Shown: piece by piece, positions 1 to 6,602 of the stretch | Position numbering within the stretch: the stretch's first letter is position 1 | Layout: every line of letters begins with the position of its first letter | Source of the DNA: an uncultured Bacilli bacterium | Lineage (GTDB): Bacteria > Bacillota_I > Bacilli_A > RF39 > UBA660 | DNA: 12,508 nucleotides | Assembly (NCBI GenBank): GCA_944329505.1 | Contig: CALVIJ010000021.1 | Coordinates: 1-12,508, forward strand | Reading direction: 5' to 3' | The notes under the pieces: generated by a model | Told to the model about the DNA's origin: nothing | What the model saw: the letters and a program-made list of their open reading frames with translations, nothing else | Database searches by the model: none | Translations under genes and position numbers: made by a program

Positions 1-104
1 TAGGAAACTATCTTTTTTCTATATCAAGTATATCATAATTCTTCTTTAATGGGCGAGATTACGACAAATGTTGACACAATTTTATCTTTTTTATAGTCAT
101 CATT

Positions 105-133
105 TATATATTTTTTGAAACAATCTTTGTCAA
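105..133 (-). promoter_or_regulatory. Leftward sigma-A-type promoter for an off-window gene
   Basis: Read on the minus strand, a perfect -35 TTGACA (128-133) is followed after 17 bp by TATATA (105-110). Transcription would start near position 98 and run off the left edge. No start codon with a ribosome binding site is seen in the remaining 100 nt, so the driven gene begins beyond position 1 and has a leader of at least about 100 nt. The two inverted repeats at 135-212 sit directly upstream of the -35 box. A second, weaker extended -10 (TGATAAAAT on the minus strand, 218-226) lies upstream of the repeats and could place them inside a longer leader RNA instead. Confidence 0.6.
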
Positions 134-134
134 A

Positions 135-212
135 TTTTACGGCTACAAACGTAAAACTTTTATATTTTTGTTTTTTTACGGTTACAGCCGTAAAACTTTT
201 GTATTTTTGTTT
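135..212. repeat. Tandem 39-bp repeat, each copy carrying an inverted repeat
   Basis: Two adjacent 39-bp units (135-173 and 174-212) differ at only about four positions. Each holds a dyad: in the right unit TTTTACGG (174-181) and CCGTAAAA (188-195) flank a 6-nt centre; in the left unit TTTTACG (135-141) and CGTAAAA (150-156) flank an 8-nt centre. The dyads are GC-richer than their surroundings and lie immediately upstream of a leftward -35 box. Duplicated operator or activator sites for the off-window gene are the natural reading; paired hairpins in a leader RNA are the alternative. I do not recognise the motif as that of a known regulator. Confidence 0.65.
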
Positions 213-234
213 TTTTAAATTTTATCATAATAAA

Positions 235-271
235 AAGAACTGAAGAAATGTTTAATTTTCTTCTGGTTCTT
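235..271 (-). terminator. Rho-independent terminator of the glycosyltransferase gene
   Basis: Read on the minus strand, the arms AAGAACCAGAAGAAA and TTTCTTCAGTTCTT pair almost completely (one bulge) around an 8-nt loop and run into a U-rich tract. It lies 23 nt after the stop codon of the glycosyltransferase gene and separates it from the leftward promoter at 105-133. Confidence 0.75.
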
Positions 272-293
272 CTTTTTCACTTTTTACTCTTTT

Positions 294-1565
294 TTACCAT
301 TCTTTTTTTGTATTTACTAATTCTTTAATATATCCTGTTAAACAACTAGGAGCCAAAATAAAGGCATATAGTAATGTATAGAATATAAAGGCAAGTATAC
401 TTCTTCTTTCTAATTTGCACTCTACTTCTTTTAAGGCATTTCTTCTTTTTATTTCGATAACTAAGCATAATATCATACCGAGTAATATTACTAGTAAGGT
501 TAGAAAGCCCATAAACAAATTATTATGGAACAGTAAAAAGATAATACCTAAAGGAATGAAGATTAAGAGTGCGAGATCAATAAATGGGAAAAGTATATTC
601 ATGCACATTAAAAATTTAGATTTTATATTTAGTTTTTTAGAGGTTATGATTTTGGTATGTTTAAAGGCTTCAATCATTCCCCTCGCCCATCTTTTTCTTT
701 GTCTAAATAAATCTTTGAGGGTGTCTGGGACTTCTGTGAAGGCGACGGCGTTTTTGGCAAAGTTAGTTTGGTAACCTTTTGATAATAGATTCCATGTTAA
801 AACGATGTCTTCACCAACGCAGGGCTGCCAGCCACCTATTTCTTTTATTTGCTTTGTTTTATATGCACTAAAAGCTCCTTGGGCAACTAAGGTAGAGTTA
901 TAACTTCCTTGATACATTTTGACTCCAAAAATTCCGAGGGTGTAATCCCACTGTTGTAGTTTGGTAACAAAATTTTTTCTATCGTTTTGAACGAATATAC
1001 TTCCGGCGGTAGCTACTACTTTTTTATCTGAATTAACTAATTTATTCATGATACATTTAACAGCTAATGGATGAAGATAAGTGTCGCTATCTACCGTGAT
1101 AACATAATCGGTTTTGACATGTTTTAATCCCTCGTTTAGGGCATATGATTTACCTCTATGACAAGTTTCTAATACTTTAATTTTACAGTCACAGTTCATG
1201 GATTTTAATAATTTTAATGTGCCGTCTGCCGAGCCATCATCTATTACAATTATATGTATTTTACCTCTATATTTTTGGCACAGAATTGAATCTACCACTT
1301 TTTTAATTGTTCTTTTAGCATTATATACAGGAATTAATATAGTGACATCGCATTCTTCTTTTTGATGTTTTTTTCTTTCTTTTTTACTACATAATAGGCT
1401 TATAAGTGTGAATACATAAATAAAACCTGGTATGAGTGCTACAAAGGTGACAAGATATATTGCTAGCGGATAACCGAAATAGCAAGCAATATCTTGAATC
1501 CAATTGATATTGATACATGTAGCAAATATAAGATACAAAAGTGAAATAATAAATGCTAAGGCCAT
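294..1565 (-). CDS. Processive family-2 glycosyltransferase, membrane, PNAG-synthase (IcaA/PgaC)-like
   Basis: A 423-residue membrane glycosyltransferase likely to polymerise a beta-linked sugar (N-acetylglucosamine in the best-known relatives) from a UDP-sugar on the cytoplasmic face and pass it across the membrane. Hydrophobic segments at about 3-20 and 30-58 precede the GT-A domain, and about three more at 320-410 follow it. Visible catalytic motifs are the nucleotide-binding DDGSADGT (109-116), the metal-binding DSD (159-161), the GED acceptor/base motif (251-253) and QRKRW (289-293), the Q-x-x-R-W signature of processive enzymes. Length matches IcaA/PgaC. The ATG at 1565 has AAGGG 8 nt upstream. 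It is transcribed divergently from a polysaccharide deacetylase, the partner expected for a partly deacetylated exopolysaccharide. IcaD- and IcaC-like partners are not seen. Family is secure; the sugar is inferred, and hyaluronan- or cellulose-like products remain possible. Confidence 0.9.
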   Translation of the reverse strand: MALAFIISLLYLIFATCININWIQDIACYFGYPLAIYLVTFVALIPGFIYVFTLISLLCSKKERKKHQKEECDVTILIPVYNAKRTIKKVVDSILCQKYRGKIHIIVIDDGSADGTLKLLKSMNCDCKIKVLETCHRGKSYALNEGLKHVKTDYVITVDSDTYLHPLAVKCIMNKLVNSDKKVVATAGSIFVQNDRKNFVTKLQQWDYTLGIFGVKMYQGSYNSTLVAQGAFSAYKTKQIKEIGGWQPCVGEDIVLTWNLLSKGYQTNFAKNAVAFTEVPDTLKDLFRQRKRWARGMIEAFKHTKIITSKKLNIKSKFLMCMNILFPFIDLALLIFIPLGIIFLLFHNNLFMGFLTLLVILLGMILCLVIEIKRRNALKEVECKLERRSILAFIFYTLLYAFILAPSCLTGYIKELVNTKKEW

Positions 1566-1652
1566 TTCTATTACCCTTACTGTATCTTATGAACGTGAGA
1601 AAAATATGGTGACTATTTGTAAACAAAGGAATATGATAAAGTGGTGATAGTG

Positions 1653-2435
1653 ATGGTTAAAAAAATATGTATATTTATTTTTCTCATTTTAATTATTGTT
1701 TTTGGAGTTATATTTTTAAATAAAGAAAAAAGAGATTATAAAAAAATCCCAATACTTTTATATCATGACTTTGTGTTAGAAGTTCCTAAAGAAGATCCTG
1801 ATGATTTTAATTATATAAACACACCTGCTAGTTTTGAGGAAAATATTAAGACGTTATTAGATAATGGTTATACTTTTTTATCATTTGCGGAATTAAATGA
1901 TGCTTATGATGGAAAAACGAAGTTACCTGATAAACCTATTTTAATAACTTTTGATGATGGATATTACAGTAATTACAAATATATTTTTCCTATTTTGGAA
2001 AAGTACAATGTGAAAGCATCTATTTTTATAGTGACTGATAATATTGGAAAGACTATAGATGGCAAAAAGTATTTGACTTGGAGGCAGTGTGAGGTTATGA
2101 ATAAAAGTGGTTTAGTGGAAATTTTTAGTCATAGTACGAAACATGTTTTTTATGATAGACTGCCGGTTAAAGAGCTTAAAGAAGATGTAGAACAATCATA
2201 TAAGAAAATCGAAAAGCATTTAGGAAAACAGGATTTAAAGGTTTTTGCTTATCCTTATGGAGCTTATACAAAAGAAAGTGTTTTTGTTTTAAAATTAAGT
2301 GGTGTGGATATGCAGGTGTATGATATTGGAATGAACAATTTTAAAGATTTTGACAAAAGTTATATAAAAAGAATTAATATTCCATGTGAAATGACGGGAT
2401 TAGAGATTATTAATGAAATTAATTCGGCAAATTAA
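1653..2435 (+). CDS. Membrane-anchored polysaccharide deacetylase (NodB fold, IcaB/PgaB-like)
   Basis: A 260-residue carbohydrate esterase family 4 enzyme predicted to remove N-acetyl groups from an extracellular polysaccharide. An uncleaved signal anchor (about 5-22) precedes the NodB domain. Its metal and catalytic motifs are all present: TFDDG (99-103; D101 the presumed base, D102 a metal ligand), HSTKH (160-164; two His ligands) and FAYPYG (198-203). The stretch IPILLYHDF near residue 32 is typical of the IcaB/PgaB/YheN type. I chose the ATG at 1653, preceded by GGTGAT, because the protein then opens MVKK before the hydrophobic core; a GTG at 1641 with AAAGGA 10 nt upstream is a possible alternative adding four residues. 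It is divergent from the glycosyltransferase with 87 bp between the start codons. No confident promoter boxes were found there for either direction. Confidence 0.9.
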   Translation: MVKKICIFIFLILIIVFGVIFLNKEKRDYKKIPILLYHDFVLEVPKEDPDDFNYINTPASFEENIKTLLDNGYTFLSFAELNDAYDGKTKLPDKPILITFDDGYYSNYKYIFPILEKYNVKASIFIVTDNIGKTIDGKKYLTWRQCEVMNKSGLVEIFSHSTKHVFYDRLPVKELKEDVEQSYKKIEKHLGKQDLKVFAYPYGAYTKESVFVLKLSGVDMQVYDIGMNNFKDFDKSYIKRINIPCEMTGLEIINEINSAN

Positions 2436-2470
2436 AAAGACAATTCTATTATTTGAAATTGTCTTTTTTT
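2434..2470. terminator. Bidirectional terminator between convergent genes
   Basis: AAAGACAATT and its exact complement AATTGTCTTT form a 10-bp stem around a loop of about 11 nt. An A-run lies on the left and a T-run on the right, so it can terminate the deacetylase transcript rightward and the flavodoxin operon leftward. It begins within the deacetylase stop codon and ends 3 bp before the flavodoxin stop. Confidence 0.85.
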
Positions 2471-2473
2471 AAC

Positions 2474-3004
2474 CTACTCTATTTCGTTCATGATATTATC
2501 TAATTTAGAAAAATCGACAAAACTAATTTTTTTATTATATGTTTCAATCATGGCTTTATCTTCAGCACTTTGCTTTTCTTTTGGTAATTTCTTTACGGCA
2601 TTATAAAGTAATTTCATCATTGTTTTATGGGTGAATTTTAATTTTGAATAATCTATTCCACCTCTTAAATGAAATATTTTGGCGTTTTCGAATATTTCTT
2701 TTTTTATCTGGGCTTTGATATTATTTCTTATGTTATTTTGATTTTGTTTATCTATTGGGTCAGCAAGTCCAACGGTTACTATGATGATTTTTTTATTTGC
2801 AATATTATTTATTTTATTTAGGGTTTTGTTCATGCCTAGTACTCCACCAGCATAAAGTCCACCTATGTAAATAATTTGGTCATAGTTATCGATGTTTTTT
2901 ATGTTTTGATAAGGTATGGCTTCTATATTAGTTTTCTTTGAAAGTTCTACAGCATACTCTTTTGTAGTTCCATAACAAGAACCATATATTATAATTTTTT
3001 TCAT
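2474..3004 (-). CDS. Flavodoxin domain protein (Flavodoxin_5, HemG-like)
   Basis: A 176-residue soluble flavodoxin-fold protein. The N-terminal strand and phosphate loop GSCYGTTKEYA (8-18) is the FMN-phosphate-binding signature. YIGGLYAGGVLG (46-57) is the second flavin-proximal loop, and the segment reading HLRGGIDYSKL in the second half is characteristic of the HemG-like branch (menaquinone-linked protoporphyrinogen oxidase and uncharacterised relatives). No haem genes are nearby, so I would not call it HemG; an electron-transfer flavodoxin is the safe label. The ATG at 3004 has AGAGG 5 nt upstream; a GTG two codons earlier would bury the ribosome binding site. It is the last gene of the minus operon, 21 nt after the endonuclease III-like gene, ahead of the terminator at 2434-2470. 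Confidence 0.8.
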   Translation of the reverse strand: MKKIIIYGSCYGTTKEYAVELSKKTNIEAIPYQNIKNIDNYDQIIYIGGLYAGGVLGMNKTLNKINNIANKKIIIVTVGLADPIDKQNQNNIRNNIKAQIKKEIFENAKIFHLRGGIDYSKLKFTHKTMMKLLYNAVKKLPKEKQSAEDKAMIETYNKKISFVDFSKLDNIMNEIE

Positions 3005-3025
3005 AAGCACCTCTATAAATATTTA

Positions 3026-3775
3026 TTATATATCATTATTATCAATTATTTTTGGACATTCAGCCTCAAAAATACAACTATTACATTTTGGATTTTTTGG
3101 CCGGCATGTATTTTTGCCTAATTTCCAACACGTTAAATCTAATATACCTGGGAATTCTGGATTTATTGATCTTGCTTTATAAACTATTTTATCAATGTTT
3201 TGAATATCTTTCTTCTTTATTAATCCCATTCTTTTGAACACTCTTTTCACATGCACATCTGGTGAAATATCTATTGAATAATAATCTGATAATGGAATTT
3301 TAAAATCTCTTGATAATAGATTAGTAGCCATAGTAGAGATTTTTATGCCCATCCCATCAAAATCTAAAAATCTGGAAACAACGGTTGCACTGCTTGGATT
3401 ATCATTCCAAATGTTAGAAGCGTCACCATTATATTCTTCTACAATTTTATGAACTGTACTATAAAATACCTTAGCCATATCATCATTAAATCTATGGAGT
3501 TTGTTTTCGTGAAATATTTTCTTATATTCTTCGAGTGACACATCATACAATTTATCAATAGAGAATGTTCCCAAAATTTGTTTTATTTGATATGGGATAG
3601 ACCAAGCTCTTTCGGCTGTTATTTGTCTATCCATGGCACATGCTAGTACAAAGGCATGAGGATAATTAATTAAATCGCTTACTAATTTGTTTTTTTCTTC
3701 ATCATCTACTAGTTTAATTACTTTTTGCTTATTATATTCAGCAATTGATACTTCTTTTAACTTTTCTTCTATCAT
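3026..3775 (-). CDS. HhH-GPD base-excision DNA glycosylase/endonuclease III-like protein with [4Fe-4S] loop
   Basis: A 249-residue member of the HhH-GPD superfamily. The helix-hairpin-helix segment at 137-150 contains GMGIK, placing K145 where endonuclease III has its Schiff-base lysine. The stretch PDVHVKRVFKRMGL (172-185) matches the 'DTHVxRVxxRLGL' block and supplies the catalytic aspartate D173. The C-terminus carries C224-x6-C231-x2-C234-x5-C240, the exact spacing of the endonuclease III iron-sulphur loop. Active glycosylase/AP-lyase activity is therefore plausible. The roughly 35 residues before the first HhH-domain helices and the low similarity elsewhere suggest a divergent subfamily, not the housekeeping Nth, so the substrate is unknown. 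The ATG at 3775 has AAAGGA 10 nt upstream. It lies 22 nt after a broken small gene and 21 nt before the flavodoxin. Confidence 0.85.
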   Translation of the reverse strand: MIEEKLKEVSIAEYNKQKVIKLVDDEEKNKLVSDLINYPHAFVLACAMDRQITAERAWSIPYQIKQILGTFSIDKLYDVSLEEYKKIFHENKLHRFNDDMAKVFYSTVHKIVEEYNGDASNIWNDNPSSATVVSRFLDFDGMGIKISTMATNLLSRDFKIPLSDYYSIDISPDVHVKRVFKRMGLIKKKDIQNIDKIVYKARSINPEFPGILDLTCWKLGKNTCRPKNPKCNSCIFEAECPKIIDNNDI

Positions 3776-3797
3776 TTATATTTTATCCTTTCAAACG

Positions 3798-4073
3798 TTA
3801 TTTATTATCTTTCCATTCATGATACAAGATATCTTTTAAAACTAACATACTATCCAACTCACTATATCCATAGTCATCGCTTAAGCTATTAAGCAATTTT
3901 CTGATTTCTTTGGAATATTTAGATACATCTACTTCTTTTTGATAAGTTGAGAGTACGGGATACTTTTTACTCCAGGCATTAATCCAATTTACTTTTGATG
4001 TTTTTTCTTCATCGGTGTTTTTAATAACTTCTTATATTTTGTTTAAATCTATTTCTGATTTATCTAAATCCAT
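3798..4073 (-). pseudogene. Small gene interrupted by one in-frame stop codon, unknown function
   Basis: Read on the minus strand from the ATG at 4073 (GGAGGT 7 nt upstream, an ideal ribosome binding site), the frame gives MDLDKSEIDLNKI, then TAA at 4032-4034, then 77 further codons without a stop, ending in TAA at 3798-3800. The downstream part reads as a genuine charged soluble protein, for example VNWINAWSKKYPVLSTYQK and DDYGYSELDSMLVLKDILYH. No good restart codon follows the TAA; the first ATG is near the C-terminus. The simplest reading is a recent nonsense mutation of a 91-residue protein (an AAA, CAA or GAA codon changed to TAA) or a sequencing error. It is the first gene of the operon with the endonuclease III-like gene 22 nt downstream, so it may have been a partner of that protein. 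I do not recognise the family. Confidence 0.75.
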
Positions 4074-4126
4074 TTTTTCAACCTCCAACTTTTTTTATTA
4101 TAATATATTAATATTTCATTATTTAT

Positions 4127-4156
4127 ACTATAACAGAAAAAAGCAAAAAAAATCAA
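4127..4156 (-). promoter_or_regulatory. Promoter of the small gene-endonuclease III-like-flavodoxin operon
   Basis: On the minus strand TTGATT (4151-4156) is followed after 18 bp by TATAGT (4127-4132) within an extended -10, TGTTATAGT. Transcription would start near 4120, giving a leader of about 47 nt before the ATG at 4073. The -35 hexamer lies inside the terminator stem of the upstream operon, so the two signals are fused. Confidence 0.6.
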
Positions 4157-4169
4157 CTAAACGTTGATT
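4145..4169 (-). terminator. Terminator of the ccdA-thioredoxin operon
   Basis: On the minus strand AATCAAC and GTTGATT form a 7-bp stem around a 5-nt loop, followed by a run of at least six T. It lies 13 nt after the stop codon of the two-cysteine protein. It shares bases with the -35 box of the next operon. Confidence 0.8.
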
Positions 4170-4181
4170 AATATAAATGAA

Positions 4182-4601
4182 CTATTTACAAGTATAGCCT
4201 TGCACTTCTAAAACTTGTTGTAATTCTGAAACGGTTATCTCTTGGCTAGTGTCTATTCCTATGAAGCTACCACCATGTTCTCTAGTGACAAATCTAATTC
4301 CATCGTCTGTGACAGAGGTACTCATATATGGTTTAGTTTGTCTTATCATATTGACATAGCTTTGTCTTTGGTCTAAAAGTTCTTCTGGGAAAATCATATT
4401 AACGGTAAATACCATATCTTTTATTTTTTTATTATTGACTTTTATTTCTAGGTTTGATTCTGTTTTAATATTAGATGAGGTGACTGAGGCCGTGCAGGTT
4501 AAGGTTTTGGTGTTTTTAGAATCTATTAAGTAAATTATAACTAAGAATACTACTAGTATTAATACTATAAATATTATTAATTTTTTATCTATTTTTTTCA
4601 T
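4182..4601 (-). CDS. Membrane-anchored extracytoplasmic protein with two cysteines, unknown function
   Basis: A 139-residue protein with a short basic N-terminus, one hydrophobic anchor (about 8-26) and an extracytoplasmic domain of about 110 residues. There is no lipobox. The domain holds exactly two cysteines, C36 just after the membrane and C138 next to the last residue, well placed to join the two ends by a disulphide. The 'LTCT' start and overall size recall DUF1307/YehR-type exported proteins, but I cannot assign a family. The ATG at 4601 has AGGA 5 nt upstream, overlapping the stop codon of the thioredoxin gene only 7 nt away, so it is almost certainly co-translated with it. Its place behind CcdA and an exported-type thioredoxin suggests that it is a thiol-disulphide substrate or regulator of that pair. 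This is inference from context. Confidence 0.8.
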   Translation of the reverse strand: MKKIDKKLIIFIVLILVVFLVIIYLIDSKNTKTLTCTASVTSSNIKTESNLEIKVNNKKIKDMVFTVNMIFPEELLDQRQSYVNMIRQTKPYMSTSVTDDGIRFVTREHGGSFIGIDTSQEITVSELQQVLEVQGYTCK

Positions 4602-4608
4602 ATGATTC

Positions 4609-5046
4609 CTACTTTCCTAAGGCATCCATTATTTGATCTTCATTTACGGCTCCGACTAATGTTTCTTTAACTTTACCATCTTCAAAGATTATGAGTGTTG
4701 GGGTGGCACTGATTTCATATTCTGTTATTATTTCTTCATTCGCACTATCATCCATATCGATAGTTCCTATTTTGATATCTTCATTATTTTTAGCAATATC
4801 TATTAATGTGGTTAACATAGCTACACAAGGGGGACAAGATTTAGATGTGAATTCTAAGACAACTGGTTTGTCTGCTTTTAAAACTTCTTCGGAAAAGTTC
4901 TCATCAGTGACTTTAACTATTCCAACATTGGCAGCTTCTTCTTGCTCTTCAGAACTACTTTGACTAAAATAATAAAAAACTGTGAGTGCACATAATATAA
5001 CTATAAAAATTACGATTTCAATTACTAATTTTACTTTTTTATTCAT
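4609..5046 (-). CDS. Membrane-anchored thioredoxin-like protein (CPPC active site)
   Basis: A 145-residue thioredoxin-fold protein facing outward from a single N-terminal anchor (about 7-26), followed by an acidic linker (31-40) and a complete thioredoxin domain. The active site is CPPC at 71-74, and the cis-proline loop is ATPT at 114-117 (P116). The Pro-Pro dipeptide is less common than the CGPC of cytoplasmic thioredoxins. Thiol reduction or isomerisation outside the membrane, with electrons from CcdA, is the expected role. The ATG at 5046 is chosen because AGGAGG lies 6 nt upstream; longer in-frame starts would overlap the ribosome binding site and ccdA. The ccdA stop codon overlaps that site, and the next gene starts 7 nt after this one, so three products are made from one tight operon. 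Confidence 0.88.
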   Translation of the reverse strand: MNKKVKLVIEIVIFIVILCALTVFYYFSQSSSEEQEEAANVGIVKVTDENFSEEVLKADKPVVLEFTSKSCPPCVAMLTTLIDIAKNNEDIKIGTIDMDDSANEEIITEYEISATPTLIIFEDGKVKETLVGAVNEDQIMDALGK

Positions 5047-5056
5047 AATATACCTC

Positions 5057-5710
5057 CTAACCAATTATTCCAATAATTCCGGTGATGGTGTACCACACAC
5101 CACTTAGAATTAAGATGCTTCCTGATATTTTGTTGATGATGTTATAATGTTTCTTTATGAAGTCAAAGGTACTTTTCATTTTTTCTAGGAATAAGGTTGT
5201 GACAATAAATGGAATAGCAAGTCCTAAAGAATAGATTAATAATAGGCTAGCGCCTTTTAAAACACTACCGGTTGTACTAGCTAATATTAAAGCTGAAGAT
5301 AAAAATGCGCCTACACATGGGGTCCATGATAATGAGAAGATTATTCCAAATAATACTGATGTTATAAAGGTTAAGTTTTTCTTTTCTTGATTTGTGCCTT
5401 TTGTTTTATTTAAAAATTTAATGAATAAAACACCGATATAATTTAAACCAATTATTATTAAGAATATTCCGAAGATTATATTTATGTAATCTGTGTACTC
5501 ATGAACAAATTTACCAAAAGTTCCGGCAAATACACCTAAGAGGATAAAGATTATACTAAATCCGCAAACAAAGCCTAGTGAATTAATGATGGATTTTTTC
5601 ATGCTTTTACTTTCGGTAGCAAAATAAGAAATATAAATTGGAATTACTGGTAATACACATGGTGAGATGAAAGAAGCAATTCCCTCAATAAATGTAATTA
5701 GATATTCCAT
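5057..5710 (-). CDS. ccdA: CcdA-type thiol-disulphide electron transporter
   Basis: A 217-residue polytopic membrane protein of the CcdA/DsbD-beta family that moves electrons from cytoplasmic thioredoxin to extracytoplasmic thiol proteins. Its two signature cysteines are visible: SPCVLP near the N-terminus (C18) and WTPCVGA (C132), each in a transmembrane helix and followed by the usual Pro or Val-Gly. About six hydrophobic segments are present, the CcdA layout without the extra DsbD alpha and gamma domains. GGAGG lies close upstream of the ATG at 5710. It is the first gene of an operon with an anchored CPPC thioredoxin and a two-cysteine protein. No cytochrome c maturation genes are nearby, so its role here is more likely general reduction of surface proteins than haem attachment. 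Confidence 0.93.
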   Translation of the reverse strand: MEYLITFIEGIASFISPCVLPVIPIYISYFATESKSMKKSIINSLGFVCGFSIIFILLGVFAGTFGKFVHEYTDYINIIFGIFLIIIGLNYIGVLFIKFLNKTKGTNQEKKNLTFITSVLFGIIFSLSWTPCVGAFLSSALILASTTGSVLKGASLLLIYSLGLAIPFIVTTLFLEKMKSTFDFIKKHYNIINKISGSILILSGVWYTITGIIGIIG

Positions 5711-5744
5711 TTTTAACCTCCGTACTATTTACTTAACACTTTAA

Positions 5745-5773
5745 ATGATACCATAAAAAAGTGGGCTATTCAA
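5745..5773 (-). promoter_or_regulatory. Promoter of the ccdA operon
   Basis: On the minus strand TTGAAT (5768-5773) is followed after 17 bp by TATCAT (5745-5750) within an extended -10, TGGTATCAT. Transcription would start near 5738, about 28 nt before the ccdA start codon. The interval 5774-5852 shows no convincing terminator for the upstream operon. Confidence 0.65.
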
Positions 5774-5852
5774 CAGAGTGCACACTATATTTTTATAATC
5801 TAAAACTTAGTTTTAATAAATTATGAGCCAAATAAATCAGCATTATTTTAAT

Positions 5853-6602
5853 TTACTTTTTTAAAACTTTTGTTACATAGTTAAAACCATTTTTTATTTT
5901 TTCCTCTATAGTAGTATTTTCACTATAAATTTTCCTTAATTTATCCATTATTAAAGTTTTGCCATCATACATTTCATAAAAGCTAGCATATCCTTTTTCT
6001 TGAAAATCAAATATAGTTGAAAATGGCTTATTATTTAAAATTGGGTCGGTCACCATTTCACTATACTGCCATACTATATATGGTGATTCAAATTCGGCTC
6101 TTGGTGTTTCTGGATATATGGTTTTCCATTTTTCAAACCAGAGAAAGTGCAATGTTTCATGGGCGCACGTTTCTATTAATTGCTGGTCACTCATATTAAT
6201 TGAAACGGAAAAACTGAAACTATCTAAATACCTAGGGAACACAGGAATTAAACCTATTCTCCCCTCAACTATGTCTATGTTGTTTGGCCAGCTTATATTT
6301 AAGTAGTTAGATAACATTTTAAAATAAAGGTCATTGTATGGCTGCCATATTGCATTATATCTTTGAATTTCTTTTTCTATTTCATTTTGATATTTTTCAT
6401 AACTTTCTCTAACAACATTTTCAATTATTTGGTTTATTTCTTCTTTTGAAAGTTTTTTGTCTAGGTTTTCTAATTCTGGAAAATATTTGATAGTAAAATT
6501 ATGAATATTAAATAAATCGTCATTTTCATAGTAGGCCCATTTTATAAGTTCTATGTTTTCTTGCAAAGACATTTTTCTAAATTTTAGTTTTGGGTTTTTC
6601 AT
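5853..6602 (-). CDS. Putative HExxH zinc metallopeptidase-like protein, third gene of the SOS operon
   Basis: A 249-residue soluble protein without signal peptide or membrane segments. The motif HETLH (148-152), preceded by the hydrophobic stretch QLIETCA, is a classic HExxH zinc site with E149 as the presumed base. A downstream SEMVTDP (181-187) offers E182 as a possible third ligand. A block reading GRIGLIPVFPRYLDSF (114-129) lies ahead of the active site. I recognise the pattern from uncharacterised Bacillota proteins but not a named family, so peptidase activity is inferred from the motif alone. The ATG at 6602 has AAAGGAG 7 nt upstream and overlaps the YolD-like gene by 26 nt. It is therefore the third gene behind the LexA-controlled polymerase. 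A damage-induced protease or a structural zincin are both possible. Confidence 0.75.
   Translation of the reverse strand: MKNPKLKFRKMSLQENIELIKWAYYENDDLFNIHNFTIKYFPELENLDKKLSKEEINQIIENVVRESYEKYQNEIEKEIQRYNAIWQPYNDLYFKMLSNYLNISWPNNIDIVEGRIGLIPVFPRYLDSFSFSVSINMSDQQLIETCAHETLHFLWFEKWKTIYPETPRAEFESPYIVWQYSEMVTDPILNNKPFSTIFDFQEKGYASFYEMYDGKTLIMDKLRKIYSENTTIEEKIKNGFNYVTKVLKK

Noticed and set aside
71..97. A plus-strand TTGACA at 71-76 followed by TATAGT.
   Set aside because: The spacing is 15 bp, nothing on the plus strand downstream is coding, and the leftward TTGACA-17-TATATA promoter explains the region better.
415..774. A 119-codon plus-strand open frame inside the glycosyltransferase gene.
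   Set aside because: It is opposite a gene with clear catalytic motifs, and its residues show no domain, so it is a complementary-strand shadow.
1566..1652. Promoter boxes for the divergent glycosyltransferase and deacetylase genes.
   Set aside because: Several weak hexamers exist, but none has both a good -10 and a properly spaced -35, so no call was made.
4032..4034. Reassigned stop codon explaining the in-frame TAA in the small gene.
   Set aside because: TAA and TAG end most genes in the window normally and TGA ends the ABC-F gene, so the standard code applies and a mutation or sequencing error is simpler.
5774..5852. A short hairpin (TAAAAC-TAA-GTTTTA) as the terminator of the SOS operon.
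   Set aside because: The stem is only 6 bp of mostly A-T with no T-run after it. No convincing terminator was found there, so read-through toward the ccdA promoter is possible.
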